A stretch of DNA of 21,306 nucleotides from Silene noctiflora (Eukaryota > Streptophyta > Magnoliopsida > Caryophyllales > Caryophyllaceae): contig VHZZ01004232.1 of the NCBI GenBank assembly GCA_009801015.1, positions 89,592 to 110,897 on the forward strand, given 5' to 3'. Shown here one piece after another: positions 1 through 8,800 of the stretch. The notes beneath the pieces are model-generated. The model saw only the letters and a program-made list of their open reading frames with translations. It did no database searches and was not told the DNA's origin. Position 1 is the stretch's first letter, and every line of letters begins with the position of its first letter. The translations under genes and the position numbers were made by a program.

Positions 1-883
1 GGAAGCTACAAACAAAACTCGTGATGACTCCACCCGACTAACCCCACCACATAGTCAACAGCCATCATCGTCAATACCTGCTAAGCCAACTGCTCACCAT
101 TCCCGAATGGATCACGACAGTTTTGAAAACAGTAACGGGGTCAGTCAACTGAACAACTATATAATAGTAAACAATGTAAACAAATCAGAATGATCCACCA
201 CACCGTCACCACCACCACCATCACATCACACATCAAGTAATCGACTACACACCAAAGTGTGTAGCCCTGCCAGTGGAGGACCGCAGCCACACCACCTAAC
301 CACCCACAATACNCAAGTCCCTTAATGTGCACATCCCTCCTGCGCTGAGATAACGTAGGAGGCGAACAATGGGGGTGAGACCACCTCTCACAATGGCTCA
401 CAAATCACAATCACAATCACAATCTCAACCACACCCAACACTACCATCAACCACCAACATCGCCACCACAACACCGTCACAACATATAATCATATCACAA
501 AAGCATTATAAGATCGTCACATATACAATATATAGTTCTACACACAACTGAGTAGGGAAACCCTACCTCAACTAGCAATCCGGTTAACAAGCAAATGATC
601 AGAACGCTTCCTCTACGAAGTCTCCTCCTATAACGAATCAATAAAGGCAAATAAGACACACAAATCCCCAAAAACCCCCCAATCAGGAATTAGGGTTACA
701 ATAGAATAGGCCAAAAGACAAAATCAAGGACTTACCCCGACGATTACGACACTAGGATATGTGAAAACCCCAACAATTGACAAAGACGCGCCGCTGCTTG
801 AAGTTAGAGAACGAGGAACAGTTATCGATGTATAGGTTTTGTTTTTAAAAGAAAATAAAATGATTTACTACTTCTCGTTCTAA

Positions 884-891
884 TATATATA
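884..891 (-). promoter_or_regulatory. TATA-like box of the minus-strand LTR
   Basis: TATATATA within TTTATATATATTAG on the minus strand. It is located just downstream (minus sense) of the palindrome array and upstream of a leader-like region. The position fits a U3 core promoter; no experimental start site can be inferred. Confidence 0.4.
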
Positions 892-921
892 AATTCCGCA
901 AAAAGCCGACACGAACCGAAC

Positions 922-1099
922 ACTCGGTCGAGTACAAGACACTCGAATGAGTAAGTGACACTCGACGGAGTGCAAAGCACTCAACCGAGTACGCCTCACT
1001 CGTCCGAGTGCTCCGCACTCGTCCGAGTCCCCGGATTCTAGAACACTAACAGACCAACCCACACGGGCACTCGGTCGAGTACCCTGTACTCGGCCGAGT
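922..1099. repeat. Array of eight 12-bp palindromes with 19-bp period
   Basis: Eight copies of ACTCGNNCGAGT-like 12-mers start at 922, 941, 960, 979, 998, 1017, 1069 and 1088. The first six and the last two are each exactly 19 bp apart; a 33-bp non-repeat stretch separates the two groups. Copies vary in the centre (GGTCGA, GTCCGA, GGCCGA, AACCGA), while the ACTC...GAGT arms are almost fixed. On the minus strand the array lies about 30-215 bp upstream of the TATA-like box at 884-891, so a transcription-factor or enhancer array in a U3 region is a reasonable inference. Confidence 0.85.
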
Positions 1100-1274
1100 G
1101 TCTAGTGCTACAAATCACGAGTATTACAGTGTGCCTCTCCCTTCCTTTTAGCTCTGAATTTGTCAATTGTTATTATTTGAATGTGTTAACCCTGACAGCT
1201 AATCTCCCGTCGAGAGCGTATAACGATTAAAACCAAAATATAGAGTATATTAAATCATACTCCGTATATAACAA

Positions 1275-1958
1275 CGTAATTTATTTTCGTAGTACGTATT
1301 TTACTCATCTCAGTACTTTTTTCCTATTGTTTCCCATTTAATACCCTTTGTTAACAAAAACACAAAACTCTGACTCCCTCGATTCCTAACAATTTAACTT
1401 AGGAAATCAGTCAAATTTTTTCAACAATGGATGCAAATTTGAATGTAGGAACTGTATTTCATTCATTAATTACATATCATCGAACTAATTGATACTTTCC
1501 CCTTTTTTTCCGTTGGTAATTTGTTTGTTTTATATTGACTTTTGGGGTGTTTAGGGTTTGGTGATGGTGGTGGCTAGTGGTGGTTAAGGGCAACGTTGGT
1601 GAACATATGGGTGAGGAGGCAGGCGTCGGGGTGGTCGGAGGAGCAATGGTGATAGGAGGGAGTGCGTGGTTGTTGAGGTTAACCGGTAGGTGTAGGCCAG
1701 TGGTGGTGGGATTTGGGTGATAGGTATAAAGGAGCGGTGGCTGGTGTTGAAAGGGGACGGTCAGTGGAGGTCATGTACTGGTCGAAGGAGCGTTGGTGGT
1801 TGGTGGTTGGTGGTGGCTGCCTGGCTGTCGGAAATGGATGGTGTTTTTTTTTTTTTTTTTTTTTTGATGTAGTACAAAAAATGAGTGGAAATGAGAGGGG
1901 TAGTTTTGGAAAAAGCGTACTAAGATGAGTAAAATGCGTACTGCGAAAATAAACACCC
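1275..1958. mobile_element. Mutator-like miniature element (MULE MITE)
   Basis: The ends form an imperfect terminal inverted repeat of about 45 bp: left TTTATTTTCGTAGTACG (from 1280) and right, reverse-complemented, TTTATTTTCGCAGTACG, continuing through ATTTTACTCATCT on both sides. The exact 9-mer ATATAACAA flanks it at 1266-1274 and 1959-1967, the duplication length usual for Mutator-like elements. The outermost five bases of the two ends match poorly. The core (about 1553-1840) is GTGG-rich and ends in a 22-base T run (1844-1865). No transposase is encoded, so it is non-autonomous. It lies about 500 bp upstream of the REF/SRPP-like start codon. Confidence 0.65.
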
Positions 1959-2286
1959 ATATAACAAATAGATTAATATAAATTATTTTTACTAACAATT
2001 CCTTAGTATCCCCCTAAAATACGACCTAAAATACAAGGGGTGGCGACTATATTAAGCAACCACAGTCCACAGCACACGGTCCAACACTCCACACCCCGTC
2101 TGATTATCTGAACATAGAAAGAAAGCGGTGAGGAGAATAAGGAAACACATCAAAGTTAGCTTAACCACCAAGTACTTAATCAAATCATAACTTCCCTAAT
2201 AAGTATTATTATATTATATTATATTCACACCGGTCCACTTAATTCTCGCTATTTCGCGGCTTTTCCATTTCTCTCATCTTCCCCCC

Positions 2287-2294
2287 TTTATATA
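2287..2294 (+). promoter_or_regulatory. Probable TATA box of the REF/SRPP-like gene
   Basis: TTTATATA lies 158 bases before the ATG at 2452 and is followed by a long CT-rich stretch (2295-2450), typical of a plant 5' leader. This is the only TATA-like string in a suitable place. The start site itself is not visible. Confidence 0.5.
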
Positions 2295-2451
2295 CTCTCT
2301 TCCTCGTCTCCTCCTTTCAACTTCTTAACCTATTTTATTTTATTCTCACCATCGCACCGCATCTTTTCGCTTTTTTTCATATTCATTCCCCCCTTTCCTT
2401 TTTCAGATTTATCATTTCTCAATATTTCTCTTACTATTTTTGTCTAAATTA

Positions 2452-4531
2452 ATGGCCGATACTCATCCTTCCTATCAACACCCCATCGTATGTTTTTTCT
2501 TTTCTCTCTTTTTTTTAATTGTAGTTTGTATTTGATCCGATCAATTGTTTTTTTTTTTGTTTTTTTTTTTTGTTTTTTTTTTTTTTTNTTTTTAGTCCCA
2601 TTACAATGGAGGGAAGGGGATTTGAACCTTAAACCTATTGTTCACTATGATCAAATGTTTGTTGTCATCGAGAATTCGTTGAATTTTTAACTTCGTTGGC
2701 GATCATGTAGTATTCTGATAGTTATTTCCGTTTTTAGCATTGAGATAATGGGTTTCAGTGGCGGAATCGGGATTTATCACTCTGTCCCAATCATTTTGCT
2801 TACCTTTCAAATTAATCAAATGATTGAGACCAAGGAAGAAATACTCGAAGTAAATTATAAAAAAAAATGGAAATTTTAGGGGGTTGATCATTACTTTTCC
2901 GTCCCAATCATTTGTCTACGTTTACTTACTATCTATGAGATTCATTTATGACAGAGTCTAATGCAAGAAGTAAATTAGAAAAATAATCGCAAAGTTTAAC
3001 GATAATGTAATCCCTCGGGGACAATTATTTGCTTACCTTTAAAATACTCTCAAAGAGAATATAAAAGGTAACAAATGATTGGGACGGAGTAAGTACTAAA
3101 TTCAATGATATACCACTGACTTTGATTAAAATAAAAGATAAATTTAGACCAAATTTAGAAAGCGAATCTTAAATGTTACAGTAACGTAGTTTTTATGATG
3201 AAAAGTGACTGGTTTATGTTGTGTTTTGGTTGTTATGTGTAGAAGGGTGGAAATGAAGAGCATAAGTTGAAGTACTTGGAGTTTGTGCACACCGCTGCAT
3301 TACATACTATCTTGTGCTTTTTGAACCTCTATGGTTATGCCAAGGATAAGTCTGGGCCACTTAAGCCTGGGGTTGAGTCGGTTGAGGGCGCTGTCAAGAA
3401 TATTTGGACTCCGGTTTATCATCGGTTTCATTATGTTCCGTTGGAGCTTCTCAAGTTTGTTGATCGCAAGGTAGTTATTCACTTACTTTTTCAATATTTG
3501 TTGATGTCTATGGAGGCTATCTGTATAATAATTCTTAATATGCGACATTGGTGGTTGTGAGTTTGCAAATCAAAAATAGATTGATTTAGCAAATTTCTAT
3601 CTGCTTTTGTGTGCTGTATTTGGTGTTTAATGCAAATTTCCATAACAATTTTGGGGTTTTTCTGTGGTTAGGCAATCTAGTACTCTGTATACGTTAGGAT
3701 ACGAAGCAAATGCGTTCGAATTGTACTTTGGTTTTTACCTATAGTTGGAAACATTTGGTATAGGTTTCTTCTTTGTTGGGAAAATCGTTTTTTTTTTCGC
3801 GTCCTTCTCTTGAAATTTTGTTTGCAACATAGGAGCTCCACAAACTACGCTTTTCTTTGCACGCAGACTCAACTCTATTTAACTCATCTATTTGCTGTAC
3901 TTAGAATTGCCATCTTCTTTCAGTGCAGTGATTTTGTTACCATTAGGTAGGAAAGAGAAAGGGAATTCCGATGTACATTCTTCAAACCCTGTATTTTTAC
4001 TTTCTAATCATTTGGATTCAATAATGTTTTCTTCGGTTGCAGGTTGACGAGTCTGTGACCAAGTTGGATGCCCACGTTCCACCAGTAGTGAAGCAGGTAT
4101 CCTCCCAAGCATATTGTGCTGCACAAAAGGCTCCTGTGGTTGCTCGTGACGTAGCCTCTGAAGTTCAACGTTCTGGTGTGGTGGATACTGCATCCGGGAT
4201 AGCAAAGAATGTCTACACCAAATATGAGCCAACAGCTAAGGATCTTTACAACAAATACGAGCCTGTAGCCGAACACTATGCTGTCTCAGCTTGGCAGTCA
4301 CTCAACCGTCTTCCCCTTTTCCCTCGGGTGGCTCAGGTTGTGCTCCCTACTGCATCCTTCTGCTCTGAGAAGTATAACCAAACTGTGATGGTTGGAGCTG
4401 AGAAGGGTTACCGAGTTGCAAACTACTTACCTTTGGTACCAACCGAGAAGATTGCAAAGGTTTTTGCAGGGTATGAGGGTGAAGCTCGATCAATGGCTAA
4501 TGGGAACAGCGTTTCTGTTGGCGCTCACTGA
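2452..4531 (+). CDS. REF/SRPP-like protein (rubber elongation factor family), 3 exons
   Basis: Hand-spliced exons are 2452-2487, 3243-3470 and 4043-4531. All junctions are phase 0 with GT/AG borders (CATC|gtatgt, gtgtag|AAGG, CAAG|gtagtt, ttgcag|GTTG), giving 250 residues, the usual length of plant small-rubber-particle-like proteins. The N-terminus [12 protein letters not shown] leads into [16 protein letters not shown] (about residues 20-35), the conserved start of the REF domain. Other landmarks are [16 protein letters not shown], then [25 protein letters not shown], two KYEP motifs spaced 12 residues apart (YTKYEP, YNKYEP) and a Val/Ala-rich helical region. There is no signal peptide. Family members bind lipid droplets or rubber particles through the amphipathic domain and are linked to stress tolerance and growth; that role is family knowledge, not shown here. 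The start context (TTAATGGCC) is good. Intron 1 (2488-3242) carries transposon remnants; intron 2 (3471-4042) shows none. Confidence 0.93.
2548..2680 (-). mobile_element. Probable SINE with poly(A) tail, in intron 1 of the REF/SRPP-like gene
   Basis: On the minus strand a perfect Pol III box B (GGTTCAAATCC, plus-strand 2618-2628) is followed by a short body and a long A-rich tail (the interrupted T run at 2548-2594 on the plus strand, with an N at 2588). This is the layout of a tRNA-derived SINE inserted in reverse. I could not identify a convincing box A or target duplication, so the 5' limit (about 2680) is approximate, and a degenerate LINE tail is possible. Confidence 0.4.
2776..2850. mobile_element. 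Stowaway-like MITE remnant
   Basis: The left part CTCTGTCCCAATCATTTTGC and the inverted right part (reading TTGGTCTCAATCATTTGA) form a degenerate inverted repeat around a very short centre, resembling the CTCCCTCCGTCCC...ATTTG ends of Stowaway elements. The boundaries are approximate because both ends have drifted. It is intronic, in the REF/SRPP-like gene. Confidence 0.35.
3010..3089. mobile_element. Near-palindromic 80-bp Stowaway-type MITE
   Basis: The left half (ATCCCTCGGGGACAATTATT...) and the reverse complement of the right half (CTCCGTCCCAATCATTTGTT...) pair along nearly the whole length, including TACCTTT and ACTCTCAAAGAGA at the centre. TA dinucleotides flank at 3008-3009 and 3090-3091. 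A further lone end, TTTCCGTCCCAATCATTTGT near 2897, suggests nesting or an older copy next to it. Transcribed within intron 1 of the REF/SRPP-like gene, it would fold into a hairpin. Confidence 0.6.
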
Positions 4532-5271
4532 TTAATACTGGAAATCTGTTGGTCATTTTTTTCAGTAGATACATGAAAAAGTGTTTTTTTTTTTGTCATA
4601 GGAGAACTTGATGTTTACTGTGCAGTTTTGGTGAGATTTTGGCGTGGTTATAGTAGAAGGATATTGTTTTATTTATCAAAAATTGGAGTAGTTCGTAAAA
4701 TCACAAAAATGATGTTGCTGAGTTTAAATATTAGGAATTTTGTCTTGATTTCATATTGGCTGTGATCATTTTTCGAACGTGCCTGTGTTAATTTTGAAAA
4801 GATTTGTGCTTGTGGTGAAAACTGAAAACATTACAATTTCACAGTGAAAGGTTTGGAGTGCTCAGGTCATTGCCTATAATCTGACCGTGGGATTTAAAGT
4901 TCACTACCACAAGTCTTCTTAGTTTTGTCTTGTGAAATAGTTGGAGGTTAAATCTTATCTTGTTACGGTTCTAATGCCACCAAAAATGTTAAACTGTGGT
5001 AAGAAGTTAAGAAATGGTGGCGGCTTGTCTCTCAATCTGCACAGGTTCATTGATCGCCACGAGTCCAATTCGACTTGGACGAGTCATTGTTGACCCGATG
5101 GGGTCCAACCTTGTTTGCCACGGTCGTGTCTTACAAGTATCACTGAGGAAAATCTCCCTTTTTTAACGATTACGGCTTTGTAAAGTGCATTTAACCTTAG
5201 CACAAAACCATCCGTAATTTCTACTCATGATTTGGATTTAAATTCGCTAATTCGATGAGCAACTAAATACG
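4532..5271. other. 3' region of the REF/SRPP-like gene and intergenic DNA
   Basis: AT-rich sequence without a supportable gene. The first few hundred bases presumably include the 3' UTR, but no clear AATAAA signal was found. No inverted or direct repeats stood out before the SINE duplication begins at 5272. Confidence 0.5.
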
Positions 5272-5291
5272 AGAGTATAAAATAGGTTGTT

Positions 5292-5396
5292 TTTTTGGTT
5301 CAAATGAGCTCACTATGTGGCGAGTGAAAATCGAACCCCTAACTTCATGGTCAGGGGGTAAGAGAGCTCTTACCACTTGAGCTAACTCTTGTTGTC
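5292..5396 (-). mobile_element. tRNA-derived SINE, minus strand, with 20-bp target duplication
   Basis: On the minus strand the element shows a perfect Pol III box A (TAGCTCAAGTGG, plus-strand 5373-5384) and a box B that matches except at its last two bases (GGTTCGATTTT, 5327-5337). It ends in an A7 tail (5292-5296 and neighbouring T bases). It is bracketed by AGAGTATAAAATAGGTTGTT (5272-5291) and a copy with one mismatch (5397-5416). The body is only about 105 bp, essentially a tRNA-like head plus a short tail. The tRNA-like part is not a functional tRNA, because the acceptor stem does not pair. Confidence 0.8.
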
Positions 5397-5468
5397 AGAG
5401 TATACAATAGGTTGTTGTAATGTGCATGTGGTTCATTTGACCGAATAAGAAATTAAACTCAACATATA

Positions 5469-5607
5469 TTCCCTACGTCTTGGTCAATTGTTTATCTATT
5501 TCATTTTGGGGAGTTAAAAATGTTTTTGATAAGTAATTTGATTCGCCCCACTCAATTTAATCCAATAATTGACACCATCTTCTATTAAACAAATGACCAG
5601 AAGGAGG
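5469..5607. mobile_element. Degenerate Stowaway-like MITE
   Basis: The left end TTCCCTACGTCTTGGTCAAT and the reverse complement of the right end (CCTCCTTCTGGTCATTTGTT) form an imperfect terminal inverted repeat with TA on both sides. The length (139 bp) and ends match the Stowaway (Tc1/mariner) class. It lies about 260 bp upstream of the CLPR3 start codon, so it may overlap the promoter. Confidence 0.55.
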
Positions 5608-5784
5608 TAGTAATATTTTCGTAAAGAATGACCTACTAATGAAACCGAGGAAATATATTATACACTTAGAAAGTTAGAATTCTAAATTTTGTTGGTGTTA
5701 CAATTAGGAGGGTAAAATGAAAATGTCAGTGAAAACGAGGAGATAAAAGAGAGAGAAAATATTGCGGAGGCTGAATAACCCTGC

Positions 5785-5791
5785 TATAAAT
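5785..5791 (+). promoter_or_regulatory. Possible TATA box of CLPR3
   Basis: TATAAAT lies 82 bases before the ATG at 5867. If used, it would give a leader of roughly 50 bases. It is the only close TATA-like string, but many plastid-protein genes are TATA-less. Confidence 0.35.
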
Positions 5792-5866
5792 GAGCAATTT
5801 ATCCAATTAAGGCCTCCGGATTGTTCCAACATTTCATCTCTTTGTAATCCATTGTTCATCACAGCC

Positions 5867-8800
5867 ATGGCGAGCTGCTTACAAATTCCTATGGCGTCCT
5901 CACACTCTATCGCCTCTTCAACTACTTCCCTAAACTCATCTAAAAACCGAGTTTCTTCAATCAAAACGCGTTTCGTAGTCAACTCCATCAAAAACGTCTT
6001 TTCGAATCTCCCCGTTCCACCTGCAAACCCTAACGATCCGTTTCTCAAGAATCTTGCTTCCGTTGCTTCTACTTCCCCCGAAACGCTTCTTCAGCGTCCT
6101 CAAGGTTTTGGTACGCTGCCGCTTTTGAACATTTTTGAGTCTCCTAAGCTCATGGGTGCCGAGGTATATAAATATTTTTTATGTCTTTACGCGTATCGGT
6201 TTTTTTGGTTATTAATTATGTTGTTGTATTGCTGAAAATTGAGTGAAATAGTGTGAGTTAGTAGCTCAATTGCTCAATGATTACAGTTTCAGAGTTTTTG
6301 TTGCCGTAGATTTGTAATTGCCGCGATAATTGAGCTTCAAGTTACTTTGTTTTATGTAGATGAATGTTGGAAACTTTATTTTTTTGTGTAATTTGAATGT
6401 CAAGTAGGAACTTGTACTCCTATAAGTTATAATACAGTTTAGGATTGTGAGTGCCGTATTGTTGCTAGTGTGTAGATTGTTAGTGGTGATAAACTTTGGT
6501 TGATGACTGAACAATAGTTTTTACGAAATAGACATAGGAGTTTCGTAAAGATAGTACGGAAAAATGACGGAAACACTAGGAATACACCAACCCCCGACAA
6601 GAAAATGAACTTTATTAAAGGATGAAAGTCGAAATAGTTTTGTTTAACGAGAAGGGATGTGGCCTATTACTTTAGGATGTCTCTAAGTGTATAACAAGCC
6701 AATATTTTGGGAAAGGAGCGATCTTTTGAGCACAGTTGTAGGTTTTTAGGTGAGTTTTGAAGGAGAATTGTCCCATTGTTGATGATTTTCATAGTTGGAT
6801 AGTGGTTGTAGAAGATGGTTGACGGGGTTGTTGCAAAATATCTATCATCTAGTTTCTAAGGTAAAAGTTCAGGAAAATTTTGTGGATATTCTCGTAATTA
6901 ATTGGTGCTTAGTGGAGCTACAAGTTGGATGGATTGTTTAGACAATTCTTGGCATGAGGATTGCTATCTACCTTCTTCCCCCAACTTTTCTCCCACCTTC
7001 TCTGTAACACCCCCCTTTATCTAATAGCGTTTAACAAGACATTATGGGATAAGAGAGACTGTTACCATCTCGGTTGCTCGAGGTAGGGATTACAAAGTTA
7101 ACAAACCAAATTACTTTAATAAATTAAATGAATAACTTTAATGGTTTTATTACAGAAGTTCCCAAAAGATAAACTGCTAAATACTCCTTCCTACCCTTCT
7201 TTTTCTTTCCTTTGTTTGTGGGCACAATGTTTAAGGAATGAAATAAAAAATAAAAAGGAGTTGGGTGGGGTTTGGTAATTGGAGATAGTGACGAATAATT
7301 AGGAGTTAAATAAGGAATTGTGGGCTACAAAGAAATAAAATAGGAGTAAAAAAGTTGGGTGGGGTTTGGTGATAAGAGATAGGGATAAATAAAATAAGAG
7401 TAAAAGTTTTCAAAATAAGAAAAGGGAAGAAAACCTCAATAATCCGTTTAAGGAAATAGGGAAGAAAATGGTGAATAGGAAGGAGTATCAAATTACAAAA
7501 TAACAGCGGAAGAACAATAATAAGTGTCTTTCTAACTAGACTCCAGGTATACTCTTCTTCTCACGCGCTAGTCCCAACATCCAACATCCAAGACAACTAC
7601 TAAATACCTGTTTATTTTAATCTAATCTGCTCCTCATTTAACCGGAAATGTTAAATGGTTCATAATAGGATGCCATCAATTAAAGCATCAATTTTTATTT
7701 TTGACATGACAATAACTGGTTGAGTAAAACTAAACAACAGTGTAATATAATACGACAATCGTGCGATGATAATAAGATACAATGTTAATAGACAACAAGT
7801 GAGGCCATTCGGCCTAGCACGGCCGAACAGAGCCACGACCAACCTTCGTCACACCACCTCCACAAACAATTCTCAGGACCACGGACCTTCTATACCCCGT
7901 GCCTTCCACACCCCGTGCTTGGCCTATCCATCTCAGGACTACAACTGCCCGCTTGGCCTCTGGCCTATCTAATTTTGCAACACACGCCAACACAACTAAA
8001 CATGCCAATACAATTAATCATGCCAACTAACAAATATAATATGCTAGGACAACAAAGTTAGTTTCCTACCTTTAAAGCAAATTTCTCGACAAGACAATTA
8101 TTGCTCCTCTTGAAAGCTTTCTCCTAAATTACACAATAATTATATAATTACTACTAATCTTACAATATAATTCAATATGTAAACTACCCATAAAGAAACC
8201 ACCATTAACCACCAATACACGACCAAACCGATAACCCACAAACACCATGGTCACGGTGGTCAAACCCGTCCCCACGGCTGGTCAACCTACGAACAATCAA
8301 TTATAAGATGGTTTTATGAAAAACATACCTTTAGATCTTAAGACGGATAAAAGATGAGTAAACCTCCTTAAATCTCCCTCCCTAGTTATTTGTGAGTTTT
8401 ATGAAGCAAATTGGAATAAGGTGGTAGGGTAGTGGGGTATTTATATAAGTGGATGTATTAGTTAGGAACAACTCCCCTCTTCCTTGCACTATAGTCCACT
8501 CGTCCATCCACCACTCTTATTTTTTTTTTTTCTTTTATGTCTTGCAATTAATCTAATAAATTTAATAAAATACATTTTCTAAAAATTCATTTAACCATTG
8601 ACTTTCCCTTTGACCTTAACTAAAAATACGAAGTATTACATTCTTCCTTTACAATCTCACAATTGGTTAAATTAATATATGATGTGGGTGCAATAGGGGA
8701 ACGAAGGAGAGGTGATGGTTGACACGGTTCCCGAGATAGAAGGCTGGTAAACCGTGTCGGAGTCACTTTAGCTTATTATTATTATTTTATTTTATTGATT

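Larger units (their letters stand above)
1..1128 (-). mobile_element. Partial LTR-type retrotransposon sequence, minus strand, open at window edge
   Basis: Read on the minus strand, the sequence begins TGTAATACTC at 1128, the kind of terminus seen in LTRs of plant Ty3/gypsy chromoviruses. It continues through a palindrome array (922-1099) and a TATA-like box (884-891), and then a leader containing a good splice-donor string (GGGGTAAGT, near 730). No end of the form TTACA with a matching 5-bp duplication is visible inside the window, so the LTR or leader probably runs past position 1. No gag or pol coding sequence is present. The open reading frames here are short and low-complexity (His/Thr/Gln-rich) and look non-coding. 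The family assignment (Tekay-like) is inference from the terminus style; an unrelated promoter region remains possible. One N lies at 313. Confidence 0.45.

Noticed and set aside
141..401. Minus-strand frame of 86 codons in the left LTR-type region
   Set aside because: Biased Val/Trp/Cys content from GTGG repeats, includes an N, and lacks any recognisable motif.
922..1099. CRISPR-like array
   Set aside because: Units are palindromes with 7-bp linkers in plant DNA; there are no unique spacers of suitable length and no cas genes.
5327..5384. tRNA gene
   Set aside because: Box A and box B are present, but there is no acceptor-stem pairing. The 20-bp duplication and A tail show a SINE.
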